Positions 49,225 to 58,958 of a DNA stretch of 64,000 bases are shown piece by piece. The notes beneath the pieces are model-generated. The model was given only the letters and a program-made list of their open reading frames with translations, searched no databases and was not told the DNA's origin. Position numbers and translations under genes: made by a program. The stretch is taken from assembly GCA_041167565.1 (NCBI GenBank), contig JBEEHU010000015.1, positions 1-64,000 of the forward strand, read 5' to 3'. This DNA is from AV80 sp041167565 (lineage in GTDB: Bacteria > Verrucomicrobiota > Verrucomicrobiia > Chthoniobacterales > UBA10450). Within the stretch, counting starts at the first letter, position 1; the number at the start of each line of letters is the position of its first letter.

Positions 49225-50076
49225 TTATGAGGCGCCTTTCCGAAACGAAAACATAAGCTCCGATCCCTGCCATTTCCCTGGCGTTCGGCCTCGCGTGATG
49301 GCGCCGATATCGTAGGGGCCTGTGTCGGCGACGACGAATTCTTCCCGGCGAGCCTCTATCCAGACACGATCAAGCAATTGGGGATGCACGAAACCCCACG
49401 CATGATGCCAGCCGTTCGGATCAGCCGCACGTCGCTCAAGACTCCCATTCGGTGTAAAGCAAACAAAGAGGCCTCCCGGCCGCAGCAGTCGCGTGGCGGT
49501 TTTGATCGTTGCCTCCACGGATGGGACATGCTCCAAGACGTGCGCGGAGAAAAAAATATCGACCGAGCTATCTTCAACTTCATCCGGAGTGCGTAATCGG
49601 ACGCCCAGTTTCGTTGCGGCAAATTGCGCGCGTTCCGCTCCGATCTCGTAGCCGACGACATCATAACCGGCTGCCTTTAGCTGGTAGGCGCCATAGCCCC
49701 AGGAGCAGCCAAAATCATACAGAGTCGCCCGAAGCCTGCCGTGCAACCCTCGCAAGACCTCGAGATAAGTGGTGTAATCGCAGGGGCAGTTTTTAAATCC
49801 CGACTGAATCAATCGGGCCAGGTCGGCCTCGTCCGGCATCTCGGTAGTAAAACCCTCGCGATATTCCTTCTGGTAAATCGCGTCGTTCTGTTCCTTGGTT
49901 GTCGCCGGAGCGCGATAGAGGATTTTGCAACGAGCGCATCGCCGCAAGGTTGTAACGATCCACTTTCGATCTTCGGTCGGGCCTTCCGCCTTCGGGGAAC
50001 CGCAGGAAGGACAGGAACGCCCTTGACCCAAGGCCAGCTTCTTCAACGAGAGGATGAGATAAGAGATGCTTCTCAT
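49225..50076 (-). CDS. Class I SAM methyltransferase with zinc ribbon
   Basis: The 283-residue product from ATG 50076 has an N-terminal zinc ribbon (SCPSCGSP ... RRCARCKILY) and a methyltransferase domain with the SAM-binding LYDFGCSWGYGAYQLKAAGY, FFSAHVLEHVPSVEA and LRPGGLFVCFTPNG. Such proteins methylate sugars or small molecules in EPS clusters. Its start is 5 bp after the upstream GT4 stop. Confidence 0.88.
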   Translation of the reverse strand: MRSISYLILSLKKLALGQGRSCPSCGSPKAEGPTEDRKWIVTTLRRCARCKILYRAPATTKEQNDAIYQKEYREGFTTEMPDEADLARLIQSGFKNCPCDYTTYLEVLRGLHGRLRATLYDFGCSWGYGAYQLKAAGYDVVGYEIGAERAQFAATKLGVRLRTPDEVEDSSVDIFFSAHVLEHVPSVEATIKTATRLLRPGGLFVCFTPNGSLERRAADPNGWHHAWGFVHPQLLDRVWIEARREEFVVADTGPYDIGAITRGRTPGKWQGSELMFSFRKGAS

Positions 50077-50081
50077 CCACC

Positions 50082-51275
50082 TCAGCTCTGTTGGAGAAGC
50101 CCGAACCAGCGATCCCCGTACTGGTGCCACGAACGTTCATCGCGGCGGGCGATGCAATGCAAGCGCATCGTCTCGTGCAATCCCGGTACATCAAGCAGGC
50201 GGAGCATACAATCCGCTAATTCCTGGGCGTCGCCCGCCGTGACGACGAACCCGGTCGTCCCGTTGATCACAATGTCACTAGCGCCACTCGCCTGCGTTCC
50301 TATCACCGGCAACCCGCTGGCCAAAGCTTCGACTTGCACTTGCGCGAGCCCTTCAAAGCAACTCGGGAAGACGAAGACGTGAGCGCGTCGCATAGTCTCG
50401 GCCAATTCGGATTGTCCCAGTTTGCCAAGGAGACGCGCTCCTGCCGGAAGAGAAACCGTCGTCGGCAGTTTTCCCGGCCCGGCCAGCCAAAGCTCGGCAC
50501 GTCGCCCGAGTTCGCTCCACTTCCATGCTTCCAGTAGAACTGGAACGCCTTTGCGCGCGGTGAGCGCACCAGCATAGAGGAAGATCATCGGCGTCGGCGG
50601 CGCCGCCATTGCGGGCCGGAATAAGTTCGTGTCGGTGCCAAACGGGATGATCGAAATCTTGTCGGCCGCGACCCCATTCTCCATCAGCGTGTCGCGAACA
50701 AAGCTGCTCGGCGCCACAATTCTCACAGCTTCGTCATGCTCCTGGTCTTCCTGCTCCAGATCCGCGACCGATTTGGCGGGAATGGTTTCCGCCCAATCCG
50801 CGTGTTGAGCGCGCAACTCAGAATAGATCCGTTCTTTTGTGCGGGAATGCCCGATGGATTGATCGAGAATAAAAGGTCGCCCCAGTCTCCGGCATCGCTC
50901 CGCCAGGATCCATGACGAAGTGTCGAACCCGATAACATGCGTGGCTTCCGCAATCCATTGGTCAGGGATAACGCGCTGAAAGGCCGCGTTGCGCTCCCGA
51001 AAAACATCTTCGGTCGGTTGACCTTGCCAGAGTCGATACTGGGCAGTCAACTCGAGTCTCACCGACGTCTCGAGTTTACTCGCCGGCACCTCGACGGCGC
51101 GATTGCGATACGCGCCGCGCCACCTCCTTGGAACAACATGCTCCAGTCGCCCGATGATACTTCCTTCACCAATCGCAAAACCCGTGGCCAGGCGCGCCAG
51201 CGCCCCCCGCGCAAACAGCTCCCTAGCTAGGAACCGCGCGTATTGCGTCCCCGGATGTGCGACGAGCACCTTCAC
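50082..51275 (-). CDS. Glycosyltransferase family 4
   Basis: The 397-residue product starts at GTG 51275 (VKVLVAHPGTQYARFLAREL), giving a 4-bp GTGA overlap with the upstream gene; the ATG at 51299 is the alternative. Motifs are IFLYAGALTARKGVPVLLEA and VFPSCFEGLAQVQVEALASG. Sugar specificity is unknown. Confidence 0.9.
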   Translation of the reverse strand: MKVLVAHPGTQYARFLARELFARGALARLATGFAIGEGSIIGRLEHVVPRRWRGAYRNRAVEVPASKLETSVRLELTAQYRLWQGQPTEDVFRERNAAFQRVIPDQWIAEATHVIGFDTSSWILAERCRRLGRPFILDQSIGHSRTKERIYSELRAQHADWAETIPAKSVADLEQEDQEHDEAVRIVAPSSFVRDTLMENGVAADKISIIPFGTDTNLFRPAMAAPPTPMIFLYAGALTARKGVPVLLEAWKWSELGRRAELWLAGPGKLPTTVSLPAGARLLGKLGQSELAETMRRAHVFVFPSCFEGLAQVQVEALASGLPVIGTQASGASDIVINGTTGFVVTAGDAQELADCMLRLLDVPGLHETMRLHCIARRDERSWHQYGDRWFGLLQQS

Positions 51276-51769
51276 GCGCGCACGACCCTCACGATCCATT
51301 GCGCGTGGGTTATCGCTTTGACATAAATGCTAAATGGCATCGGTGGCTCTGGAGAGGCGAGCCTTAACACCAGAAGTCCGATTGGCAGCAACGGCAGGAC
51401 GAAGACACGATTTCGAATGGTTCGCAGCACCTTGTCGGCAAGATAAAGAGCTCTCGATCCCACGCCTGCGTATTCTCGAAGCTCGAATCCAAGCCGCTCG
51501 AGCAGGACACGGTAATCGCCCATGGCGTATCCGGCACGAACGTGGCGCGCCTTCTGGACCTGGCCCGAATCGATGTTTAAGGCCAGGACGTTGGCTCCAG
51601 ATTCATAAGCCAGCCAGGAAAAGTAGTCGTTGCGGCTGCCGACGTCGAGAACATCGCGATTTCCGGTCCTCCAAAATCGACAGAGCACAGCGCGATTGCG
51701 AGTATGCAAATCAAGCCCCGGATAAACAGGATCGCGCGCGAGAAACTTCGCCCGCCTGGTCCAATTCAT
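51272..51769 (-). CDS. Class I methyltransferase with apparent internal deletion
   Basis: The 165-residue product has the SAM-binding motif VLDVGSRNDYFSWLAYESGA and a C-terminal part HVRAGYAMGDYRVLLERLGF found in ~240-residue family members, but the acceptor-loop segment normally between them is missing (ALNIDSGQVQKAR runs straight into HVRAG). It may be inactive or repurposed. Overlap with both neighbours is kept (4 bp), so the deletion was in frame. Confidence 0.7.
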   Translation of the reverse strand: MNWTRRAKFLARDPVYPGLDLHTRNRAVLCRFWRTGNRDVLDVGSRNDYFSWLAYESGANVLALNIDSGQVQKARHVRAGYAMGDYRVLLERLGFELREYAGVGSRALYLADKVLRTIRNRVFVLPLLPIGLLVLRLASPEPPMPFSIYVKAITHAQWIVRVVRA

Positions 51770-52320
51770 TTCGCCTGAAGCATTGTCGCCGGCACACCCG
51801 CTATCCGGCTACCCGGTGGAAAGCTTTTCGTTACTACGGCTCCGGCGCCGACGACGCATCCATCGCCCAGTTCAACATCTTTGAGGATGACCACGTTGGC
51901 GCCTATCCAGCACTTGTTGCCGATCTTCACATGTCCACGCTGCATCGGCGCGGCTTTCGGCGAAATGCCGGCGCCGAAAGTGTGATTGCTGTCGGCGAGA
52001 TAGATATCGGGACCAAACATGTTGTCGTCGCCTATCTCCACCAGCCCGCAGGCGTCGATCATCAGATTGCGATTGAAATAATTCCGGTGCCCGATGTGGA
52101 TCCTGATCCCATCGTGATCAATATTCTCCGGCCAAAGCCAGCAGCCCTGGGTAAAAGCGTTGTAGCTGCCGATCTCGATTTGGGTAAGCCGCCGACAACG
52201 TCCGCCTCCTTCCATCCGATTTCGCGGCCCGAGTTTCATCCCGAGCATTCCGTAAATGCCCAGCCGGATTCGGCTAGCCAGGCCTCGCGGAATTACCAGG
52301 AATAAGCGTTCGAGTTCCAT
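51766..52320 (-). CDS. Left-handed beta-helix acyltransferase (WcaF/CatB-like)
   Basis: The 184-residue product from ATG 52320 has hexapeptide repeats (IEIGSYN, IRIHIGHRN, VEIGDDNMFGPD, VKIGNKCWIGANV, VVGAGAVV) and SNHTF with the catalytic His. It probably O-acetylates a sugar. The frame upstream of 52320 overlaps the next gene and is not used. Confidence 0.9.
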   Translation of the reverse strand: MELERLFLVIPRGLASRIRLGIYGMLGMKLGPRNRMEGGGRCRRLTQIEIGSYNAFTQGCWLWPENIDHDGIRIHIGHRNYFNRNLMIDACGLVEIGDDNMFGPDIYLADSNHTFGAGISPKAAPMQRGHVKIGNKCWIGANVVILKDVELGDGCVVGAGAVVTKSFPPGSRIAGVPATMLQAK

Positions 52321-52327
52321 TGCAGTG

Positions 52328-53188
52328 CTATCGGGAACCGGCACGGCTGAGCCGGACGAAATTGCGCAGCGTCGCCGTCCGCACGGGGCGGCGTGACCGG
52401 AGGAGAATCGGGATTGAGGTGACAAACATCAGGACTCCTTGTGCAAAAGGTTTAAGCAAACTGCGCCGCATTGCGAACGATAGGTGCCGGGCAAGTTTAG
52501 CCAACAACGCAACCGGCAACAGCAGCAGCGGCGTGCGACGCATCGTCATGGCCAGATCGTTGCAAACCCCGGAGCGATGCTGGTCGGGAACATCTCTGGC
52601 TACGGGCGATTTCGCGTGCCAGACATGCACCCCTGGCAAGCGGTGGATCCGATAGCCGGCGTCCATTAAGCGCAGGCAAAGGTCTTTTTCCTCTCCGCCG
52701 TAGCCCCCGGGCGAAACAGCATACAGGCCGGCCTCCCGCGCATGCGCCAGCCGTAGCACATGACCGCAACCAATAAAGATGGCGACCGGCTGCGCGCCGG
52801 ATCTCTCAACCGGCCGCGGCCGATCCGTCGAAAGGATATCAAAGGCCACCGCCGCGACCTGCTTATTTTCGTCGAGATGCGCCACGGCAACGGAAAGCTC
52901 GTCGCCCTTCAAGAAATGGGCGTCGTCATCTAGGCTGGCAAAATATTCTTCTGACGCGGAGTCCATTAGAAAGTTTCGCGCCGGGACAAGACCTCGGTTA
53001 TTTTCCCATCGCGTCCAGCTTACCCCTGGAAACTCATCTTTTACATTCGATGTTTCGTCCGTTGAGCCATCGTCCACCACCGCGATTCGCAGCGGGCGAA
53101 AGTCTTGGGCGCGCACTAAGGGTATCGCGGTCGCAATCGAGTCGGAGCGATTGTGGGTGACGATCCCCACCAAGAGGCGCGCACTCAT
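52328..53188 (-). CDS. Glycosyltransferase family 2
   Basis: The 286-residue GT-A protein starts at ATG 53188 (MSARLLVGIVTHNRSD). It shows IAVVDDGSTDETSN, FASLDDDAHF (DxD-type metal site) and GGYGGEEKDLCLRLMDAG. A C-terminal hydrophobic region suggests membrane association. Its start overlaps the previous methyltransferase by 4 bp. Confidence 0.9.
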   Translation of the reverse strand: MSARLLVGIVTHNRSDSIATAIPLVRAQDFRPLRIAVVDDGSTDETSNVKDEFPGVSWTRWENNRGLVPARNFLMDSASEEYFASLDDDAHFLKGDELSVAVAHLDENKQVAAVAFDILSTDRPRPVERSGAQPVAIFIGCGHVLRLAHAREAGLYAVSPGGYGGEEKDLCLRLMDAGYRIHRLPGVHVWHAKSPVARDVPDQHRSGVCNDLAMTMRRTPLLLLPVALLAKLARHLSFAMRRSLLKPFAQGVLMFVTSIPILLRSRRPVRTATLRNFVRLSRAGSR

Positions 53189-53802
53189 TTGGTAGCTTCG
53201 ATGCCGACGGCCCACTCGAAGCGGCTCGAATTTTCCACGTCAGCGAAGGCGGCTATGTGCGAATCCCCGAACTCGCAGCGCCGCAGATCCCGGAAGCCAA
53301 CAGCTTCCATCTCGACCGCCAGCGCTTTGTAATCCCACATCCAGAGATGGTGCGCGTTGCCAAGCGATTCGCGGATGATCCCGAGCAGCGTCTTTGGCCG
53401 CGTTTTACGACCTAGAAAAGTGTAACTGAGAAATTCTCCTGCCGCCGATGGCTTCGGATCGGCCGCATAGGTGCGGACCTGCTGTTCGAGATCGGGCAGG
53501 ACGCAGCGGAAGAGACCGCTAGGTTTCAGGTAGCGATACGTGTTCCTTAGCGCCGCGCGGCAATCCTCAAGGGAAAGATGTTCCAGAACATGGCAACAAT
53601 AAATCGCGTCACACGAGTCCGCGGGCAGCGGCAAACCCTTTATGATGTCGCCATATTGGACTTCGGGAGGAAATCGCGGCGCGACCAGCTTTCGAAAAAG
53701 CGGCCCGAAAAGAGGCAACCTTTGCAGGCGCAAGGTTGGGCTCGCGTCGCAATTATGCCAGCTCGGAGCCGTTGTCAGCCCACAACCGTAGTGCAGGTTC
53801 AT
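53185..53802 (-). CDS. SAM-dependent methyltransferase
   Basis: The 205-residue product from ATG 53802 starts MNLHYGCGLTTAPSWHNCDA, has DAIYCCHVLEHLSLEDC and LKPSGLFRCVLPDLEQQV, the layout of predicted SAM methyltransferases in EPS clusters. Overlaps both neighbours by 4 bp. Confidence 0.85.
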   Translation of the reverse strand: MNLHYGCGLTTAPSWHNCDASPTLRLQRLPLFGPLFRKLVAPRFPPEVQYGDIIKGLPLPADSCDAIYCCHVLEHLSLEDCRAALRNTYRYLKPSGLFRCVLPDLEQQVRTYAADPKPSAAGEFLSYTFLGRKTRPKTLLGIIRESLGNAHHLWMWDYKALAVEMEAVGFRDLRRCEFGDSHIAAFADVENSSRFEWAVGIEATK

Positions 53803-54728
53803 CGTCCTCTGGCGCCACGCCGGTCGCGCAAACACTGGATTTTCCCCATCAAGCTTGGCAGGAAATAGCGGGCTCCATCGCGGTTAGCGACGCTCGAGAC
53901 GAGCCCGAACGATTCCCAAAGCAGCAGGCGCAAATAGTCGGACACTTCGTTTTGGCGGAGCAATTCTTCCATCACATAAAGACGATTGCGCAGCTCCATC
54001 GCCGCGCGCTTCACGACGTCGTCTTTGTGCGCGCCGGGTTGGCTATTGTGAATGACGCGCGCGATGCGGACATTGGCGAGCTTCCACCCTCGTTTCGCCA
54101 CCGTCAGGGACAACGCCAGGTCCTCCATCAATGAATAGCCTTCAAAGAATGGATCGAATGGTGGATCGGGTAGCGCTTCGCGCCGGTACATCGTGCAGGT
54201 CGTATTCAGCCATTCTACCCGAACCAAGGCCGGGAGTTCCTCGTCATCCTCGGGCAAAAGATTCACGGCGGGACCGATCACCTTGCCGGCGAAAGTTTTT
54301 TCCTTTTGCCCATGGAGCAAAGTAAAAACTGCTCGGCTCGCCGCGCCCGGCTTTTTGTATGATTGATTGATGATCATGGCGTTTGCGCCGCCGAGTTTCG
54401 GATCGTCCAGGAGAGCGCTCCATAATCGGCGCATACATTCTTGCTCGAAAATGACGTCGTCGTCGAAAAACCAGATCAAGGGGTGCGCCGCGATCTTCAC
54501 TCCTTGGTTCCGTTGGCCGGCGGCGCCGCGCGTTTCCGCCCGCACCCAACGAATCGGTGAAAGCAGCGCCGGCACTCCCTGCTCACAGGTCCGTTTCGTC
54601 TTCTCGTCAACCGACGCATCGACGACGATAATTTCGTCCGGATGCAAATCCTGCCGGGCCAGACTTTGGAGCGTGGCCCAAAGAGACTCCGCCCGGTCTG
54701 CGGTAGCGATAACGGCGGAAATATTCAC
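53799..54728 (-). CDS. Glycosyltransferase family 2
   Basis: The 309-residue protein begins at GTG 54728 (ISAVIATADRAESLWATLQS). It contains IIVVDASVDEKT, IWFFDDDVIFEQEC (DDD metal site) and EGYSLMEDLALSLTVAKRGW. It belongs to the rhamnosyl/GT2 type. Sugar specificity is not predictable. Confidence 0.9.
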   Translation of the reverse strand: MNISAVIATADRAESLWATLQSLARQDLHPDEIIVVDASVDEKTKRTCEQGVPALLSPIRWVRAETRGAAGQRNQGVKIAAHPLIWFFDDDVIFEQECMRRLWSALLDDPKLGGANAMIINQSYKKPGAASRAVFTLLHGQKEKTFAGKVIGPAVNLLPEDDEELPALVRVEWLNTTCTMYRREALPDPPFDPFFEGYSLMEDLALSLTVAKRGWKLANVRIARVIHNSQPGAHKDDVVKRAAMELRNRLYVMEELLRQNEVSDYLRLLLWESFGLVSSVANRDGARYFLPSLMGKIQCLRDRRGARGR

Positions 54729-54823
54729 GAGAGGTCTTGGCGTTCCCCCAATTTATGTCAGGCCCGATAGAGCACCCACAACAATCTTCTATTCGGGACC
54801 TGAGGACTTTGCGAATCAGACAT

Positions 54824-55759
54824 TTAGATCAGCGTCCAGTCAGCAGGCATCAAGTCGTCCGTCGGAATCTCTATTTTGGCGGCTGGCCCAGACCATCGCC
54901 GCGGGGCGACCACTTGCCGCCCCGGATTCGGGTTCAGCCACGCTGCCCACCAGCTAAAAGTGCTGTTGGAAAGAATGTTGTGGTCACACGCCTGCATGGC
55001 CGCAAAATCCCACAGCGTGGATTCTGCGTGCGAGAACTCGATGTGCGTAGCGCGGATGTTTTGGCGGCACCACTCAATATCTTTGGAAGTGTCCGAAAAG
55101 ACCAGATAACAAGCTGACGCGGGGAAACGCGACATCGCCTCTTCGAAATATTGTGAATGCATGGGAGGACCAACGACATTGTGTTCCTTCAGTTGGTTCT
55201 CATAGGCGTATGCGAGGTCTCCCCGACGCACATGTAATGAAATCACCGAGCCGAACTCGTGTCGTAGAGCTTGAACTCGACCATCGACCTCTTCCGTAAT
55301 GCTCTCGTCCCGCAGAACAAGGTCTTGTCGAATCTGCTGCGCCTCATCAATAAAGTATTTTTCGCTCTGCCAGAACCCGCTCAAGTATACGTAGTCAGGA
55401 AGCTCAAGGATGCCGGGGTCGAAGCGGTGCCCTTTCTCGACAATATGGCTGGCCGGCCAGAATAACCCCGGAAAGTACCGGCGCGCGAATCGGACCGCGC
55501 GATGCGTTGTTGCCCTGGTCACGTACCGGTCACGCAACAGCGATTTTTCCGCTTCGGTCGCTTCGCGCGCCACGATCCGAAAATCGAATAAACCAAGCTG
55601 GCGATGACCAATCGCGGAGAGTCCGTCAAAACTGGTTAATGGTTTGTAGCCGGACGAATCCAATAATACATCCGTACCGTGGCGAAGCGCGAGACGGCGG
55701 GCCATGGAGTATTGAAACAACTGATTGCCCAAACCTCCTACGATGCTGGCTATAACCAC
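54824..55759 (-). CDS. Alpha-1,2-fucosyltransferase-like (GT11)
   Basis: The 311-residue protein starts at GTG 55759 and shows the GT11 signatures: IVGGLGNQLFQYSMARRLAL (N-terminal), SLHVRRGDLA (GDP-fucose-binding HxRRGD) and NSTFSWWAAWLNPN. It should add fucose, in alpha-1,2 linkage, to the EPS unit, so GDP-fucose synthesis should be encoded elsewhere. Confidence 0.93.
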   Translation of the reverse strand: MVIASIVGGLGNQLFQYSMARRLALRHGTDVLLDSSGYKPLTSFDGLSAIGHRQLGLFDFRIVAREATEAEKSLLRDRYVTRATTHRAVRFARRYFPGLFWPASHIVEKGHRFDPGILELPDYVYLSGFWQSEKYFIDEAQQIRQDLVLRDESITEEVDGRVQALRHEFGSVISLHVRRGDLAYAYENQLKEHNVVGPPMHSQYFEEAMSRFPASACYLVFSDTSKDIEWCRQNIRATHIEFSHAESTLWDFAAMQACDHNILSNSTFSWWAAWLNPNPGRQVVAPRRWSGPAAKIEIPTDDLMPADWTLI

Positions 55760-55816
55760 GTTAAGTTAGGAGTTTGAGGGCGCCGTGATGACAGAACGGA
55801 ATTTGCTCGGAAATCC

Positions 55817-56575
55817 TCATCTTCGCCGAAAACGATAGAGCCCACAGGCGTATTTCTGGGTGCTGAAATCTTCAGGACGGGCGTTCTCAAGAAAAACGTT
55901 ATCATCGCTCACAACGCTGAATTCCTGTAGCTCGAGTTTCCCAAACTGCGATATCGGACGGAGGGGATGCCAAATCCTCTGCGCATTAAACTCCACCCGC
56001 TCGGCCCCAATCGGCATGGAAAACAATAGCTGACCGTTGGGAGAAATAATACGCTCCAATTCACGGCAGGCTTTCTTGGTCCCTTCCGGATCAAGTTCGT
56101 CACCATAGCGGCCGAGACCGATATGTTCCGCCACGTGCAGGCATGAAACCGAAGCCAGGGATTCGTTCGGCAAGGAGAGCGCGCGCAGATCCGCCCGGTG
56201 AAAGTCGAATCGTGGAAGCACAAACTTCGGGGGACGAATATCATAATATATGACTGCGCAAATCGCCGTTGCTTGCGCGGCAAATCCATCAAGCCGTGAG
56301 CCAAAATCGTGATGCTCGCCAGGCGAGAACTCTGCTAGCCGGCGTAGCGCCCAAGTATCCTGGTAAAAATAATGGCCACCTCCCGACTGCGGTTCCGTCT
56401 CCGACAGGATCGGCGCGATGTCCGAGAATGAAACTATGCCGCCCATCCGTCGAAACTGCCGCCACTGGCGACGGAATCTTAAGAGATCAGCTGGAGCGGT
56501 TGTGGCGATCGGGAAACGGAGACGCACGCTTGCCCGCGACAATCGATACATTCCGCGCAACCACGGGCGCATCAT
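55817..56575 (-). CDS. DUF268-type methyltransferase-like protein
   Basis: The 252-residue product has GGHYFYQDTWALRRLAEF, HHDFGSRLDGFAAQAT, SCLHVAEHIGLGRYGDELDP and NGQLLFSMPIG, the layout of DUF268 proteins. A SAM-dependent methyl transfer is likely but not shown. It overlaps the FkbM gene by 4 bp. Confidence 0.8.
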   Translation of the reverse strand: MMRPWLRGMYRLSRASVRLRFPIATTAPADLLRFRRQWRQFRRMGGIVSFSDIAPILSETEPQSGGGHYFYQDTWALRRLAEFSPGEHHDFGSRLDGFAAQATAICAVIYYDIRPPKFVLPRFDFHRADLRALSLPNESLASVSCLHVAEHIGLGRYGDELDPEGTKKACRELERIISPNGQLLFSMPIGAERVEFNAQRIWHPLRPISQFGKLELQEFSVVSDDNVFLENARPEDFSTQKYACGLYRFRRR

Positions 56576-57453
56576 GGGAGGATGCCGCCGAGAGGTTTCG
56601 CACGATCAAAAATCGCTGGGCCTTGGCTGGCTTTATCTCTGGGCAAAGCGAGAAGGTTGCAGACCCATTGTATGTCCGTCAGCGTCTCGATTGGGTGGCC
56701 GATGGGAAGGCGTCCTCCTTCAAAATCATCAACGTAAAAGAAGCGATAGCCGTTGAGCTCGTCCGCCACGGCGAAAACGCTGGAGCCGACTTCCGTTAAC
56801 GTAATCGGATTGAGCTCAAAGCAGAGGGCCGGTGCCTCGGGGCCTTCAAGCAGCTTCCTCGCGCCTCTCAAGACGTGAGCTTCGTAGCCCTCGACGTCGA
56901 TCTTTAGCAGCCGCGGCTTCACAGCCAGTGTCTGAACGATGGAGTCGACGGTGACGACCGGACACCATGACATCTTCCTGCCAACCCGGGCGTTCGATGA
57001 ATCCGGCCGAAGCTGGGCAAATAAGGATTCACGGTCGTTAAAAGCAATTGAGGAAACTCCGGGCTGGTCCGAGAGCGCGCAGCAAACAGGATGAATGCGC
57101 AATCCAAGGCCAAGCTGATCTATGGAGCAACAGAGTTTTTGAAAGGTGGACCCGACCGGTTCGAAACTGAATATCCGATAGTTCCTGCCAACCAGCCTTT
57201 GGCCCAGTTGGGTAGCGACGAAACCGGTGTTGCCGCCGATATCGAGAATCATCGGATTGTCAGCTAGGGCGCACCACGCGAACATTACGGCAATCTCAGC
57301 CTGGGAATAATTCCGGTCCAGGAATGGCACTTCACCGGCGAAATCGCCGACATGGCAGATGTAAGGAAGTCCTAAGGCGCTTTTCGCGCGAAAATGTTTT
57401 ACGCCAATTCCTCGAAGGGCCTTCAGCCAGTATCGTCGCGCGGTGGTGCTCAT
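56572..57453 (-). CDS. FkbM-family methyltransferase
   Basis: The 293-residue product from ATG 57453 (MSTTARRYWLKALRGIGV) contains ILDIGGNTGFVATQLGQRLV, FSFEPVGSTF, RLLKIDVEGYEAHVLRGARK and FELNPITL, the FkbM signatures. It should O-methylate a sugar. A longer frame to 57837 overlaps the flippase gene and was rejected. Confidence 0.92.
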   Translation of the reverse strand: MSTTARRYWLKALRGIGVKHFRAKSALGLPYICHVGDFAGEVPFLDRNYSQAEIAVMFAWCALADNPMILDIGGNTGFVATQLGQRLVGRNYRIFSFEPVGSTFQKLCCSIDQLGLGLRIHPVCCALSDQPGVSSIAFNDRESLFAQLRPDSSNARVGRKMSWCPVVTVDSIVQTLAVKPRLLKIDVEGYEAHVLRGARKLLEGPEAPALCFELNPITLTEVGSSVFAVADELNGYRFFYVDDFEGGRLPIGHPIETLTDIQWVCNLLALPRDKASQGPAIFDRAKPLGGILP

Positions 57454-58958
57454 GAGCTGGGGCGGGGGGTGCTTTCTGCCTGTTTGAGAAAACGGCTGGT
57501 CAGGTACGGGAGATACCATCCGCTCCCTATGACGAAAGCGGTAAATCCTCCAATCGCGAGGCCGACGGGCCCAAGGCGTCGAACGAGAAGGAGGTCCAGC
57601 CCGACCGTAGCTACTGCAGTGCAGACGAGATTCCAAACCTGCGGGCGAATGATGTCCAAACCATTGAGCAGCATCGCATGCAGGGCGGTCCATTCGCGCG
57701 CGAGAAAGTACAGGCCCACGGCTCCCAGCAAAATGGTGCTGGGCGCCGCCGCCGGACCTACCCACCACGCCAATAAAATTCGGCCGAGGAAAAACATGAA
57801 GATAGCCAGCGAGCCAAAGAAAAGGAAGAAAAGCCATTTCATCTTACGATGCGTTCGGCGGATCCAGCCGAAGTCATCCAGCGCTTTTGCGTTGCCATAA
57901 GCGGCCCAGAGCGAACCGGACATAATCGCGAACAATCCTGACATCTGAATGAATACTTTCTGGGCGACGGAATAGGGTGTCACCTGGTCGATGGTCAGGA
58001 AACGGGCGATAAGGAACGCGTCGATCTGAAAGAAGGCGATGTTGCAGAGCTGAAGCACGAAGAAGCTAATCCCGCTTTTGTAAATTCGGTTTGCGGCGGG
58101 GCGCGTGAAATCGCGGACCCGGGGGCGCAGATCGGGCAGTGCGCGCCCGAACAGATTCCAGAGGGCAAAACTCCATTGCGCGATGGCCGCGATCCCGATG
58201 GTGCATAGGGTCAGGCCGAGCAGACCCCAGCGAAAATGCACCGCGGCGAACGTGCCGATCAACGCCAGCAGACTGGTCACCAATGTCTGCCACGCTCCAA
58301 TGTGCAATTCCTGCCGGGCGGCGTAGATCGGATTGACAAAGCCGAGCACGACCGTGCTGACGAAACCGAAGAAAACCACCAGCACCGTCCAGGGAATCTC
58401 GGCGGTGAAGCGATTGCTGAGCGGCGGAAAGACGCGTTCCCAGGAGATCAGCGGAAAGACGATGAGCCCGACGACGAGCAGAAGAAGGCCGATGGCGAGA
58501 AGGGAAAAAACGGCGGTGCTGACCAGCTCGCGTTGCGCGCGCGTGTTGCCCTTCGCGGTCTCCTCCGTCAACGCGTTCTGCAAGCCGAGCCCGATGCCCA
58601 AATTGGTAAATTGCAGCCACCCCACCACGCTCGTGATCGTCACCATCAGTCCGTAGCCTTCATTCCCGAGATAGCGGATGCTGATCGGCAGGACGATGAG
58701 ACTGACGGCGAGGGTGGCGACGCGCGCGACCAGGCTTGTGGTAATGGCGAGCTTGGCGCGGCCACCGCGGCCCTGGTGAAATTGCCGGCGCAAAAATCCG
58801 GCCAGGAAATCGAAGCGACTGACGCGCCCAGTAAGAATCTCGTCGTCCACTAGGATGTTTGCATTTGTTTCGCCGAATGTGCTGAGCCCGGTCTCGGACG
58901 CCTTTCCCAGTTTTTCAAAGCACGGAAGCGTCGCGGTTGGCGTGAGCGCCGGCGACAA
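57450..58958 (-). CDS. Oligosaccharide flippase (Wzx-like)
   Basis: Up to 502 residues with about 12-14 transmembrane helices (VATLAVSLIVLPISIRYLGN, GYGLMVTITSVVGW). It belongs to the MOP/Wzx family that flips lipid-linked repeat units across the inner membrane. The start is uncertain: TTG 58958 overlaps the previous gene by 44 bp; GTG 58850 is a good alternative before the first helix. Confidence 0.9.
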   Translation of the reverse strand: MSPALTPTATLPCFEKLGKASETGLSTFGETNANILVDDEILTGRVSRFDFLAGFLRRQFHQGRGGRAKLAITTSLVARVATLAVSLIVLPISIRYLGNEGYGLMVTITSVVGWLQFTNLGIGLGLQNALTEETAKGNTRAQRELVSTAVFSLLAIGLLLLVVGLIVFPLISWERVFPPLSNRFTAEIPWTVLVVFFGFVSTVVLGFVNPIYAARQELHIGAWQTLVTSLLALIGTFAAVHFRWGLLGLTLCTIGIAAIAQWSFALWNLFGRALPDLRPRVRDFTRPAANRIYKSGISFFVLQLCNIAFFQIDAFLIARFLTIDQVTPYSVAQKVFIQMSGLFAIMSGSLWAAYGNAKALDDFGWIRRTHRKMKWLFFLFFGSLAIFMFFLGRILLAWWVGPAAAPSTILLGAVGLYFLAREWTALHAMLLNGLDIIRPQVWNLVCTAVATVGLDLLLVRRLGPVGLAIGGFTAFVIGSGWYLPYLTSRFLKQAESTPRPSS

